Position numbers and translations under genes: made by a program. A stretch of 64,000 bases of DNA from Mesorhizobium huakuii (GTDB lineage Bacteria; Pseudomonadota; Alphaproteobacteria; Rhizobiales; Rhizobiaceae): the NCBI RefSeq assembly GCF_014189455.1, contig NZ_CP050299.1, positions 620,001 to 684,000 of the forward strand, read 5' to 3'. The notes under the pieces are model-generated. The model searched no databases. It was given only the letters and a program-made list of their open reading frames with translations, and was not told where the DNA came from. Of this stretch, positions 35,472-44,784 are shown piece after piece. The stretch's first letter is position 1; each line of letters starts with the position of its first letter.

Positions 35472-35693
35472 TCAGAGCGAGGACGGGGCTTTTTCGATAT
35501 CGCTGTGATTGGTCGGTGTTCGTTGCTGCTCCTGGATAAGTTCCTGGAGTTGGACGCCGTAGTGCGACCAGATGCTATCGGCGAGATCGTTGAGGAGCTC
35601 GAAGACAGCGAGCGCCTGTTCGGGTGTCCATTCGGGATTGATGAGGAAGTGGATTCCACGACTGAGGCCGGACGGTTGAGGATCTGGTTTCAT
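35472..35693 (-). CDS. Small accessory ORF of the IS21-family element
   Basis: This 73-residue protein starts at ATG 35693, overlapping the istB stop. It has a Pro-rich head and a conserved helical centre (TPEQALAVFELLNDLADSIW). A homologous relic at 30844-30976 shows that it belongs to a recurring IS gene set. The function is unknown. Confidence 0.7.
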   Translation of the reverse strand: MKPDPQPSGLSRGIHFLINPEWTPEQALAVFELLNDLADSIWSHYGVQLQELIQEQQRTPTNHSDIEKAPSSL

Positions 35694-36466
35694 GCCGCGG
35701 GCACCTTTTCGCCGGAGGAGCGGCTGGTGCGTTTTTCGCGCTGTGCCTTTGATCGCTCGGCCGCTTCCTTGAAGCGATAGGAATCGCCTTCGATGGAGAT
35801 CACCTCGGATCGGTGCATGAGGCGGTCGACGAGGCTGACGACGCAGGCGGCATTGGGAAAGACCTCCGACCAATCAGCGAAGGGTCTGTTGGTGGTGATG
35901 ATGGTTGAGCGTTTTTCGTAGCGCCGGCTGATGAGCTCGAACAGCAGGTCCGCATGACGGTTCGAGTAGGACAGATACCCGACCTCGTCGATCGCAAGAA
36001 CGTCGGCGGCGGCGTAGTGGTGAAGCCGTCGGCGCAAGGCTGCATCGCTGTCGAGGGCGGCGAGTTCGCCGAGCATCTCGCTGGCGGTTCGGAAGAGGAC
36101 GGTGTGACCGCAGATGAGCGCCTGGTGAGCGACATTGCGAGCAAGTGTCGATTTCCCGACGCCGTTGGGGCCGATAAAGACGATGTTGGCGGCATCGTTC
36201 ATGAAGGACAGGGTCATCAGATCCTCGACGGCGGCGCGGTCGATGCGGCGCGGCCAGTGCCAGTCATAATCGGACAGTTGCTTGAAGTGGCCGAGCCTGG
36301 CGGCACGCATGCGTCGCCGCATCGAACGGTCGGAGCGCTCCTCTTCTTCCCATTGAAGGACGGCGGCCAGCCAGTCCGCGTCAGCGATTTCGTCCCAATG
36401 GGTGATCAGGCCATTGAGGCGCAACGCCTTGGCCCGGTTGAGCAGGATGTCGGGATTATTCATCAT
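35690..36466 (-). CDS. istB: IstB-type AAA+ transposition helper ATPase
   Basis: This IS21 helper of about 258 residues is an AAA+ ATPase related to DnaC/DnaA that helps choose the target DNA. Walker A is IGPNGVGKSTLARNVAH, Walker B is VLAIDEVGYLSY, and sensor I is in TIITTNRPFADWSE. The ATG at 36466 follows GGAGG and lies within the istA end. The length is typical. Confidence 0.95.
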   Translation of the reverse strand: MMNNPDILLNRAKALRLNGLITHWDEIADADWLAAVLQWEEEERSDRSMRRRMRAARLGHFKQLSDYDWHWPRRIDRAAVEDLMTLSFMNDAANIVFIGPNGVGKSTLARNVAHQALICGHTVLFRTASEMLGELAALDSDAALRRRLHHYAAADVLAIDEVGYLSYSNRHADLLFELISRRYEKRSTIITTNRPFADWSEVFPNAACVVSLVDRLMHRSEVISIEGDSYRFKEAAERSKAQREKRTSRSSGEKVPAA

Positions 36467-37955
36467 CTTTGCCTCCAAGGGTCAGTTGGTCGTAGCTGTC
36501 GAGGCGATGCGGCCGTACCGTCGTATCCTTGCGCCGCACGTGTTCGGGCAGGCTCGTTTCGACCGGCGGCGGAGCACCACGGGCGACCCGGCGGCGTTCC
36601 AGTACGTCGCGAACCGACCTCGAATGGGAGGCGCCGGCGTGCAAAGCTTCCTCGACGGCGGCCTGCAGTTCCTGCGCGCCGTACAGGTCAAGCAGTTTCA
36701 GCATCGCGTTTGTGATCGCACCGATATTGGAGCCACGCTCGGCGGCCCGGATCATCAGGGTCTGGCAGGCCGGCACGGCGCGCGTCAGGCTGTTGAGGCC
36801 GCGATGCTGGCGCGCCTCGCGCTTGATTGCGACGAGAGCCTTGAGGTGCTGAGGGTCCTCGATCTGCTGGTCACGATCATAGCTGCGACGGTGACTGGCG
36901 ATCATCTTTGCGCCGTCGAAGACGCGGACCAGGCCGAGATCGGCGCGCACGCTGAGCGTGCGCCGGACATGAGCATGCGGTACCGAGTAATCGTTGAGGT
37001 CGAAGCGCACATAGGGCGTTTTGCCAACCTTGGCGGCGACCTGCTCCTCGACGGGGTATGGGTTGGCGGGCAGCGGCAGAAGCAGTGGCTGCTCTTGCGC
37101 AAACGCCTGGCGGACCGTCATCGTCCGGTCCTCGGGGCATGGCCGGTCGGCTGCCTGGTTGCGGCACCACTGTTCGGCCTGGGCATTCAGATCGTCGAGA
37201 TCGGTGAACCTGCGGGCGATGAAGAATGCTTCCCTTATATGCCGTATGGCGCGCTCGACGCGGCCTTTTTCGTTGCCCCGGGCAACCGCGACAGGACGTG
37301 GCTCGAACCGATAGAAGCCGGCGAAGGCAAGCAGCGTCGGATGGAAGCGGATCGCATCGCCCTGGCGCTCGAGCACCGCACTCTTGAGATTGTCATAGAG
37401 CAGGACCCTGGGCAGCCCGCACCATGTGTTGAACGCGCCGACGTGACCGCGCAGGAAGTTTTCCATTCGCGCGTCGAGGAAGAAGCGCAGGTAGATGTCG
37501 CGTGAGTAGGAAAGCACCATCACGAACGCCATGAGCGGCCGGCGGGCGTTGCCGATCTCGATGTGACCGAAGTGGGCCCAGTCGACCTGTCCCTGCTCGC
37601 CCGGCAATGTGCGTAGCCGCAGGAACGCCTCGGCCGGCTTGCGGGGACGGTGCAGGGCAACCAGGTGCCGAAAGTGCGTCGGCAAGCCCCGGTAGCCGCG
37701 CTCGCGCACCATCGCATAAAGGCGGCTGGCGGTCAGCGAGGGGAACTTTTCCAGCGTCTGCTCAATGAATGGAAGATACGGTTCAATGATTGAGGCTCTC
37801 TGCAGCGGCTTGTGCCGGGGCAATCCCGCCTGGGCCAGAACGCGATGCACCGTCGTGTGATGGACATGCAATTGCCTGGCGATGGTGCCGCAGCGCCACT
37901 TCTCGGCGTGATACAGGCGCAGGATCTGCGCTTCCAGTTCGGGGCTGATGGTCAT
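36456..37955 (-). CDS. istA: IstA-type IS21 transposase
   Basis: This 499-residue transposase has a helix-turn-helix N-terminus (KWRCGTIARQLHVHHTTVHR), an rve DDE core with Asp in LPGEQGQVDWAHFGH and Glu near NEKGRVERAIRHIREAFF, and a C-terminal beta-barrel and basic region. It is intact and translationally coupled to genes on both sides. Confidence 0.95.
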   Translation of the reverse strand: MTISPELEAQILRLYHAEKWRCGTIARQLHVHHTTVHRVLAQAGLPRHKPLQRASIIEPYLPFIEQTLEKFPSLTASRLYAMVRERGYRGLPTHFRHLVALHRPRKPAEAFLRLRTLPGEQGQVDWAHFGHIEIGNARRPLMAFVMVLSYSRDIYLRFFLDARMENFLRGHVGAFNTWCGLPRVLLYDNLKSAVLERQGDAIRFHPTLLAFAGFYRFEPRPVAVARGNEKGRVERAIRHIREAFFIARRFTDLDDLNAQAEQWCRNQAADRPCPEDRTMTVRQAFAQEQPLLLPLPANPYPVEEQVAAKVGKTPYVRFDLNDYSVPHAHVRRTLSVRADLGLVRVFDGAKMIASHRRSYDRDQQIEDPQHLKALVAIKREARQHRGLNSLTRAVPACQTLMIRAAERGSNIGAITNAMLKLLDLYGAQELQAAVEEALHAGASHSRSVRDVLERRRVARGAPPPVETSLPEHVRRKDTTVRPHRLDSYDQLTLGGKDDE

Positions 37956-38407
37956 GATGCGGGCTCTCCGTCTGCGTAGTCAGCTTCACGGGCATAACGA
38001 GCCCCCCGGCGACGCACGAAGCCGGTGCGAACGAACGGCGACAGTCGACAGTCGCAGCGCCGACAGCACGGCGTGGGCATGACCGATGTCGTCGCCCGCC
38101 CGACGACGTCAGCAAAAGCAGCGACGACATCGTTCGAGGGACTGACCAGTAGTGAACCGGCAGGAGATGCAGGTGGAGAATGATGCGTCACTTTATTGTG
38201 CCGAGCCCGATATCGTCGGGCCCGGACCGCATGAGCCAGGCGTCCACGGCGGCTGCGCTGATAACGTCGCCCCGCCTCGCGCACACTCTCGCGGCGGGCA
38301 GCACGGGCGCAGTCCTGGCCGCAGTAGCGCTGTCCCCGGTCGCAGCTGCGGCAGATCGTTACCTGCGAACGGCAGTGGCCGCACAGAAAGAAGCGGCCCG
38401 TGAGCAT
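37952..38407 (-). CDS. Cys-rich (zinc-ribbon) accessory ORF upstream of istA
   Basis: This protein of about 151 residues starts at ATG 38407 (MLTGRFFLCGHCRSQVTICR). It has two CxxC-type knuckles (CGHC, CRSC), then CGQDC, and a later CCRRCDC cluster, with Arg-rich helices between. It overlaps istA by ATGA. It is probably a zinc-binding DNA or RNA protein carried by this IS21 subgroup, and is not part of classical IS21. Confidence 0.65.
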   Translation of the reverse strand: MLTGRFFLCGHCRSQVTICRSCDRGQRYCGQDCARAARRESVREAGRRYQRSRRGRLAHAVRARRYRARHNKVTHHSPPASPAGSLLVSPSNDVVAAFADVVGRATTSVMPTPCCRRCDCRLSPFVRTGFVRRRGARYAREADYADGEPAS

Positions 38408-38784
38408 CCGCGACGGTCCTTTCGGAGCGCCGCTGGGAGTTCGGGGAAAAGGTCGACGGAATGCGCTGACAATGCGATAATGCAGGTCGCGCACCGTCAG
38501 TGGAGCGTGACACCGAGCCCGGACTTGCCAGTTGAGATCGGTGTTACGCCGGATTGTTTCTGCGGCGCTGATTACCCGCAGATACCACAAGGCAGGCGCA
38601 TGGCGGGGTACGTCGAAAGCCGCCTCAGGGCGCCTGGAGACGTGCCCCGCGTCTACCGCCTTCTCAACCTCACGTGATCAGCACCGCGCCGCAAAGGCGG
38701 CCGCCCGCTACAGCGCTAGTTGAAGAGCGCGCGGGCGGCCGCCTTTGCTCTTTCCAGCGCTTCAGCTCGTGTCGTCGTTTGTCA

Positions 38785-39612
38785 GCGGTTTTCGACCGTC
38801 TTCGACACGCTCCACAGGTGCAACCCGTTGCGTTGGCCTTCCTGCCAGCGTCCTTCGAGATACTCCTGGAAAGGATCTATGAAAACCGAGCGCGCGGGCG
38901 GCCGCCGGTGCTCGGGCTCCCCGCCCGCTGCAAGCCAGCGCTCGACCGTTCTCACGCTCATGCCGGTCCGGGGCGCGATCTGTCGCGGCGACATGCCGGT
39001 CGTCCGCAAATCAAGGACTTCAGCATAGAGTTCACTGCGCTGGTTGCGGCGCGACCGGCGCAGGCCATCAAGCTTCGGGGAAGTCTCCACTGATGGTTCC
39101 GGATTGGCGTCGGCATCGCCACTCATCTCGGCCATCATCGCCTTTCCGGCGCCACTGACCGCTTTGCGATGGCGGCCGAGGGCCAGACGCAACGCTTCGC
39201 CCAGGTTCTGGAGAAGATGCCAGCGGTCGGCGACCTGCGTTGCATGGGGAGCACCACGACGGGCGCCGTCAGCATAAATGCCGGCGCGATCGCGAGCGAT
39301 GACTTCGATGCCCGGATAACGTTTCAGCCATGACGCGACCGTGTTGGCATTTCGGTCGGGCAACAGATCGAGGACGCGGTTGCGCTCCAGATCGCAGATG
39401 ATCGTTCCGTAGCGCTGTCCTCTGCGCCAGGCCCAGTCGTCGATGCCAACCACCCGCGGCGCTTCCGGCGGCTCGAACCCGGCCGCGCGGATCATCCGCA
39501 ACAGCGTGTCGCCGCTCACCGGCATGGCGAGTTTGCGCGACAGGCGCGAGCCGGGTTCACCGCCGGCCGCGAAGCCGATCACCAACTGGCTCTCGCCGAG
39601 GCGGGCGGTGCG
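38785..39612 (-). pseudogene. ISL3-family transposase, central part
   Basis: The frame reads GSRLSRKLAMPVSGDTLLRM, then VGIDDWAWRRGQRYGTIICD (first catalytic Asp), VIARDRAGIYADGARRGAPH (second Asp) and ADRWHLLQNLGEALRL, the classical ISL3 core. The N-terminal zinc-finger part is missing, replaced by an IS66 tnpB fragment. The C-terminus is displaced beyond the IS21-family element. Confidence 0.88.
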
Positions 39613-39613
39613 T

Positions 39614-39769
39614 CTTGACCCGGTCCGCACGCTTCGAACGGAATACGTGAAGTGCCCCCGAGAATGGGTCCAGGCCGCCATCCCTGACCAGCGCCATCAA
39701 AGATGCCGCGCCCTTGCGGAAGTCGACCGGCTGGCACGACACGTAAACCACCACACCGGAAGCGATCAT
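39614..39769 (-). pseudogene. IS66 TnpB N-terminal fragment
   Basis: MIASGVVVYVSCQPVDFRKG, then DGGLDPFSGALHVF and a break after RSKRADRVK. This is the first half of IS66 TnpB, cut at the junction with the ISL3 fragment. Its start overlaps the tnpA stop (ATGA), as in intact IS66 elements. Confidence 0.85.
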
Positions 39770-40151
39770 GCCTTACGAACCGCGCGGATGATCCTCGCCA
39801 GGCGATCAGGATCGACATCGCCGCCGGCGCGCACCACTGCGTCGCCAATGACGATTTCCACCGTGTCGCTGCCCACCGCTTCAAAGCGCGTGAACTTCGC
39901 CGGCTTGCTCGCTCCCTCCGTCAGTGGCGCAACCATGCCCGACGAAAGCGCCTTGCGGCGCCACGCATAGAGCTGCGAGGGGTCCAGCCCCTCGGAACGC
40001 GCAACCGCCGAGACATTGCCCCCTGGCGAGAACGCTTCGGCGACAAGCCGTGCCTTCTCTCGTCCGACCGATGGCGCGGCTTGCGTCGGGACGGCACAGG
40101 CTCCGCCGTCAAAATCTCGAATGTTCGATGATGGCTCATACTGTCGCTCAT
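39766..40151 (-). pseudogene. IS66 TnpA with frameshift
   Basis: From ATG 40151 the product starts MSDSMSHHRTFEILTAEPVP. Near 40055 one base is missing, and the correct frame then continues with KARLVAEAFSPGGNVSAVAR, LDPSQLYAWRRKAL and DPDRLARIIRAVRKA to a stop at 39766. The helix-turn-helix of the family is intact after the shift. Confidence 0.85.
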
Positions 40152-40242
40152 AGGATTCTCCGCATGATTCATGCTGAAAATGACCATCAACAGAGCTGGC
40201 TCGGTTTGTTTGAACAGGATTTCCCGATTTATAAGTGGAATC

Positions 40243-41078
40243 CTACCTGTGTTTAGGCCGCTTCGGGAGCGTCATTGGGGTGAAGTAGGCCTCATCGGGC
40301 GTTCTGTCGTCAAGGCTCGAATGAGGTCGTCTCTGGTTATAAAAAGTCAGGAATTTACCGATGGAAGCACGTGCCTGGCTGACGCTTTCATAGGCTGGAG
40401 ATAGACCTCGTTGTATTTGACGGTTCGCCATAGGCGCTCGACGAAGACGTTGTCGCGCCAGGCGCCCTTACCATCCATGCTGATCTGGATTTTCTGATCG
40501 AGCAGGATCTTGGTGAACTCGATGCTGGTGAACTGGCTGCCCTGGTCGGAGTTGAAGATTTCCGGCTTGCCATATCGGGCGAGCGCCTCCTCGAGTGCTT
40601 CAATGCAGAACGCCGTGTCCATCGTGATGGAGAGCCGCCAGGACAGAACCTTGCGCGTAAACCAGTCGACGATGGCGACCAAATAACAAAACCCACGTGC
40701 CATCGGGATATAGGTCAGGTCTGTCGCCCAGACCTGATTGGGCCGGGTGACCGGCAGTTTGCGCAACAAATAGGGATAGATTTTGTGCCCATCCCCGGGC
40801 TTGCTGGTGCGCGGTTTGCGATAAAGCGCCTCTATGCCCATGCGCTTCATCAAGGTTCGCACGTGTAAGCGGCCCGTTTCATAGCCCTCCCGCTTCAGGA
40901 GTTTTTGCATCAGCCGGCTGCCGGCGAACGGATAATCCATGTGTAATTCGTCGATCCGGCACATCAGCTTCAGATCGGCGGCTGACACGGGCCGAGGCAA
41001 GGCGTAGACGCTGCCCCGGCTGATCCCCAATTCGGCAGCCTGCTTTGTAATCGGCAAGTCATGGTCGCGATCAATCAT
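40243..41078 (-). pseudogene. IS3 OrfB (integrase), frameshifted near the C-terminus
   Basis: The frame starts [20 protein letters not shown] and holds the DDE core: WATDLTYIPMARGF (Asp), FNSDQGSQFTS (Asp) and NVFVERLWRTVKYNEVYL (Glu). At about 40405 the frame changes, and the usual end appears in another frame (QARASIGKFLTFYNQRRPHS, then LDDRTPDEAYFTP). All catalytic residues precede the shift, but the C-terminal segment would be lost. Confidence 0.88.
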
Positions 41079-41380
41079 CGTTTTACGCTCGCCAACAGCC
41101 CGGCCTTGTCGAGCGCCGAGCCTAAAAAATCATTGGCCAGCGTCAATTCGCCGATCTTGGCATGAAGAACCTTCACATCGACCGCTGGTGCCGCTTTCTC
41201 CCCACCGTTAAACACGCTCGCGGCTCCCTCAAGAAGCTGTTTCTTCCAATCCGCGATCTGGTTGGGATGCACATCGTATTGCTGCGCCAATTCCGATAGC
41301 GTCTTTTCCCCTTTCAGGGCCGCAAGCGCCACTTTGGCTTTAAAACCAGCAGCATGGTTACGGCGAATTCGTTTCGGCAT
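41075..41380 (-). CDS. IS3 OrfA (DNA-binding)
   Basis: This protein of about 101 residues starts at ATG 41380 ([20 protein letters not shown]). Its helix-turn-helix is [20 protein letters not shown], and a leucine-rich C-terminus follows. It overlaps orfB by 4 bases. IS3 elements usually make an OrfAB fusion by programmed frameshift. Confidence 0.92.
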   Translation of the reverse strand: MPKRIRRNHAAGFKAKVALAALKGEKTLSELAQQYDVHPNQIADWKKQLLEGAASVFNGGEKAAPAVDVKVLHAKIGELTLANDFLGSALDKAGLLASVKR

Positions 41381-41465
41381 TTCAGCTCCTGTTCGTGAGC
41401 CACTCTGGCTCAGCTCAGGCAGAAATTCCACTTAAACCCCTGTTCAATTTTGCCGAGCCAGCTCT

Positions 41466-41894
41466 CAACCGCCTGCACGCTACGTGGGGATGCCTACGCG
41501 CTTACCCTTGAGGCCACTCAAGATCGCTGTCGCGCAACTCGCTCGTAGCTTTCAGGCTACTGTCAGCTAGCTCTGCAAGAAGGGTTGTTGTGGGGACAAC
41601 CAGTCAGGAGATCTTATGAACTAGGAGACCTTATCAATACCGTCCGGCGTTGCACGATCGCCAAATGGCAAACGACGCCGGATCATCGGCAAACACGTCA
41701 CGGACCAAGGAGAAGCCGTCCCATGATCACCCAACAAAAAATGCCACCTCACGTTTCCCAGATGCACTCAAAAACGCTCGAGTCAGACCTGGCAACATGC
41801 TGATGGCCCATCTGGCCCGGGGCTGCCCACGAGCCACTTTGTCCCACTAAGGGCGATGAGCATGCAGCACCTTCAAAAATAAGGACAACTCACT
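41466..41894. other. Upstream region of the M16 gene pair
   Basis: No gene is recognised. A near-repeat GGAGATCTTAT / GGAGACCTTAT lies at about 41608-41632. At 41678-41707 a segment ending AAACACGTCACGGACC closely matches the leader downstream of the sigma-54 promoter at 48237-48266, which suggests a damaged copy of a nif-type promoter-leader. An AAGGAC ribosome-binding site lies before the TTG start at 41895. Confidence 0.55.
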
Positions 41895-43310
41895 TTGACT
41901 CAAACCTTGCCCATCGGCCGGTCACGAAAAGAGAAGCCATCAGTAACCCTTCGGTTTGGCTGCCTCCGCGGGACACTTTTTGCGACCGCGCTGGCGTTTG
42001 TGACCACCGCTCCGGTTTTAGCGGCCAACGACGACATCAAGGCAACGAATTTCCTGCTCGACAACGGCATGGAAGTGGTCGTCATCCCCGATAACCGCGC
42101 GCCGATCGTCACCCATATGGTCTGGTACAAGATCGGCAGCGCCGACGAGCCGCCCGGCAAATCCGGCATCGCGCATTTCGTCGAGCATCTGATGTTCAAG
42201 GCGGCGACGATCAACCATGCCGCCGGCGAGTGCGACCGCGCGGTGGCCGAGATCGGCGGCTCGCACAACGCCTTCACCTCTCAGGACTATACCGCCTTCT
42301 ATGAGACGGTGGCGCCTCCCGCGTTGGAGCAGATGATGAGCTTCGAGGCCGACCGCATGTTCAACCTCAGCATCACCGACGATGATATCAAGACCGAGCG
42401 CGACGTGATCATCGAGGAGCGCCGCTCGCGCATCGACAACGATCCCCAGGCGGTGCTGGGCGAGGCGGTCGACGCCACGCTCTGGCAGAACCAGCCCTAC
42501 CGAATACCTGTCATCGGCTGGATGCAGGAGATGGAGAAGCTGGACTGGAGCGACGCCAGGGCCTTCTACGACAAATATTACACGCCCAACAACGCCGTGC
42601 TGGTGGTGGCCGGGGACGTCGCGCCGGAGACGGTAAAGGCTCTGGCCGAGAAGACGTATGGAACGGTGCCGGCGGCTCCTGGTCTAACCCGCATCCGTCC
42701 GGTCGAGCCGGGGCAGAACACTAAGCGCACGGTGACGCTGACCGACGCGCGCGTGTCGGTGCCGAACTTTTCGACGCATTGGGTGGTGCCGTCCTATCGC
42801 ACCGCTGAGCGCGGCGAGGCCGAGGCGCTCGACCTGCTGGCCGAAATCCTCGGCGGCGGCACCCGCAGCCGGCTGTACCAGCAGTTGGTAGTGAAACAGG
42901 GCATTGCCGCCGAGGCCGGCGCCCATTTCGAGGGCACCATGCTGGATGCTAGCTACTTCAGCATTCACGGCTCGCCGCGGGGCGACGCCAAGCTTGCCGA
43001 CATCGAGGCCGCGGTCGACGCCGAGATCGCCCGCATCGCCAGGGACGGCGTCACCAGCGACGAGCTGGACAAGGCGAAAGACCGCTATGTCCGCTCAGTA
43101 ATCTTCGCCCACGAACAGCAGGACTCCATCGCCAGCATGTATGGCTCCACGCTTGCCACCGGCGGCAATCTGAAAGACGTCGAGGAACGGCCGGACCGCA
43201 TCCGCAAGGTCACCGCCGATCAGGTCAAGGCCGTTGCCGCCCGCTATCTCGTGTCCGACCATTCGACCACCGGCTATCTCTTGCCTCTCTTGCCCAATAC
43301 GGAGAATTGA
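41895..43310 (+). CDS. M16 family zinc peptidase (catalytic subunit)
   Basis: This 471-residue pitrilysin-type M16B peptidase starts at TTG 41895 with a good ribosome-binding site; no better in-frame start exists. Residues 1-45 form a signal peptide (ATALAFVTTAPVLAA). The zinc site is intact: HFVEHLMF is the inverted HxxEH, with the further Glu downstream (ECDRAVAEIGG region). The second half holds the M16_C fold with GGGTRSRLYQQLV. It is presumably periplasmic and degrades short peptides. It is followed 7 bases later by a non-catalytic M16 partner. Confidence 0.92.
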   Translation: MTQTLPIGRSRKEKPSVTLRFGCLRGTLFATALAFVTTAPVLAANDDIKATNFLLDNGMEVVVIPDNRAPIVTHMVWYKIGSADEPPGKSGIAHFVEHLMFKAATINHAAGECDRAVAEIGGSHNAFTSQDYTAFYETVAPPALEQMMSFEADRMFNLSITDDDIKTERDVIIEERRSRIDNDPQAVLGEAVDATLWQNQPYRIPVIGWMQEMEKLDWSDARAFYDKYYTPNNAVLVVAGDVAPETVKALAEKTYGTVPAAPGLTRIRPVEPGQNTKRTVTLTDARVSVPNFSTHWVVPSYRTAERGEAEALDLLAEILGGGTRSRLYQQLVVKQGIAAEAGAHFEGTMLDASYFSIHGSPRGDAKLADIEAAVDAEIARIARDGVTSDELDKAKDRYVRSVIFAHEQQDSIASMYGSTLATGGNLKDVEERPDRIRKVTADQVKAVAARYLVSDHSTTGYLLPLLPNTEN

Positions 43311-43317
43311 TGTGACG

Positions 43318-44727
43318 ATGAACCAACACCGTGCCGCCTTTGCACAAGCCCTGCCTTTTCCGCTTTCAGCGGCACAAGGCAGCGTCGCGCGCTTCGCCAC
43401 CCCGCTGGTCATCGTCATTCTCGCCATCCTCTTCCTTATCCTGCCGGCGCTCAGGGCCCATGCGGCGATGAATATCCAGGAGGTGAAATCTGAAAAGGGG
43501 ATCACCGCCTGGTTGGTTGAAGACCATACGCTGCCGATCGTCACCATGGATTTGGTCTTCGACGGCGGCACCACCCAGGACCCGGCCGGTAAGGAGGGGC
43601 TTGCCAATTTGATGACCGGCTTGCTCGACGAGGGCGCCGGCGATCTCGACAGCGAGACCTTCCAGGTGCAGCTCGACGATGCCGGCGCCGAGATGAGCTT
43701 CGACGCGCAGCGCGACGGTATCCATGGCTCGATGCGCCTGCTTTCCGAGCGCCAGAACGCCGCTTTCGATCTGGTCAGGCTCGCGGTGAACAGGCCTCGC
43801 TTCGATAAGGAGCCGGTCGAGCGTATTCGCGCCCAGCTTCTCTCCGAAATCATCGCCAACGAGCGCGAACCTCACGTGATCGCCGAGCTTGCCTGGCTGC
43901 GCAGACTCTATGGCACGCATCCGTATTCGCGGCCGCCCGAGGGCACCAAGCAAAGCTTGGCCCACATAACGCCCGCCGATCTAAGCGCCTTCCACAAGAC
44001 CGCTTTCGGTCGTGACGGGCTGCACGTGGCGGTCGTCGGCGACATTGATGCCAAAGCCCTGAGCGCAAGGCTCGACCAGTTGTTCGGCGATTTGCCTCAG
44101 AAGCAGGCGCTCGCCCCCGTATCTGATGTCACCCCGAAGCTCGGCGGGTGGACGTTGGTCAAATCCGCATTGCCCCAGACTTCATTGCCCCAGACTTCGC
44201 TCCAGCTGGCTTTTCCCGGCATCGGACGCAGCGACCCGGAATTCTATGCCGCGCAGCTGATAAACAATATACTCGGAGGCTCGCCATTTACCTCACGTCT
44301 TTTCCAGGAAGTGCGCGAAAAGCGCGGCCTTGCCTACGGTGTCTCCTCTAGCTTGGAAGGCTACCAGCATTCCAACACGCTTGTCGTGACGACATCGACG
44401 CGCGCCGACAGGGCGGCCGAGACGCTCGACCTGATAAGACAAGTAATCAAGGAGCTGGTGGACACAGGCCCAACATCGGCCGAGCTCGAAGCGAGCAAGA
44501 AGTATCTGATCGGTGCCTATGCCATCAACAATCTGGGTTCCTCCAGCTCGATTTCAGCCACGCTTGTCGAATTGCAGCTAGACAATCTCGGCACCGACTA
44601 CATCCAGCGGCGCCCGGCCCTCATCGAGCAGGTGACGCTCGACCAGGTCAGGGCGGCGGCGAAGAAGCTGCTTTCGGCCGAGCCCGCCATTATGGTGGTC
44701 GGCCCGCCGCTGGGGGGCAAAGGATGA
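43318..44727 (+). CDS. M16 family protein lacking the zinc motif (partner subunit)
   Basis: This protein of about 469 residues starts at ATG 43318. An N-terminal hydrophobic segment (LVIVILAILFLILPALRAHA) is a signal peptide or anchor. The M16 fold is present (LVFDGGTTQDPAGKEGLANL, LGGSPFTSRLFQEVREKRGL with Ala-Tyr following), but the HxxEH position reads LANLM, so it cannot bind zinc. In two-subunit M16B peptidases the second subunit supplies the substrate-binding R/Y pair, which fits the RLFQEVREKRGLAYG region here. Confidence 0.9.
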   Translation: MNQHRAAFAQALPFPLSAAQGSVARFATPLVIVILAILFLILPALRAHAAMNIQEVKSEKGITAWLVEDHTLPIVTMDLVFDGGTTQDPAGKEGLANLMTGLLDEGAGDLDSETFQVQLDDAGAEMSFDAQRDGIHGSMRLLSERQNAAFDLVRLAVNRPRFDKEPVERIRAQLLSEIIANEREPHVIAELAWLRRLYGTHPYSRPPEGTKQSLAHITPADLSAFHKTAFGRDGLHVAVVGDIDAKALSARLDQLFGDLPQKQALAPVSDVTPKLGGWTLVKSALPQTSLPQTSLQLAFPGIGRSDPEFYAAQLINNILGGSPFTSRLFQEVREKRGLAYGVSSSLEGYQHSNTLVVTTSTRADRAAETLDLIRQVIKELVDTGPTSAELEASKKYLIGAYAINNLGSSSSISATLVELQLDNLGTDYIQRRPALIEQVTLDQVRAAAKKLLSAEPAIMVVGPPLGGKG

Positions 44728-44784
44728 GCCCAGGACCCATTTGCCTTCCTTCTCCCTCCATCGCTTAGAGAGTGAACTGCCACC

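Larger units (their letters stand above)
35390..38784 (-). mobile_element. IS21-family element with two accessory ORFs
   Basis: An element of about 3.4 kb has ends with the inverted match AAACGACGACAAGAG (left, 35394) and CTCGTGTCGTCGTTT (right, ending 38780). A short GCGG flanks both sides. It carries four overlapping minus-strand genes: a Cys-rich ORF, istA, istB and a small ORF. It sits inside an ISL3 transposase gene. Exact tips are uncertain by a few bases. Confidence 0.75.
40193..41465 (-). mobile_element. IS3-family element
   Basis: An element of about 1.27 kb has inverted ends: GAGCTGGCTCGG...GAACAGG near 40193, with the same sequence as complement ending at about 41465. It encodes orfA and a frameshifted orfB. 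A 3-bp target duplication was not resolved by eye. It lies just upstream of the IS66 tnpA relic. Confidence 0.85.

Noticed and set aside
41580..41610. NifA site at GGTTGTTGTGGGGACAACC
   Set aside because: It is a small hairpin; TGT and ACA are 7, not 10, bases apart.
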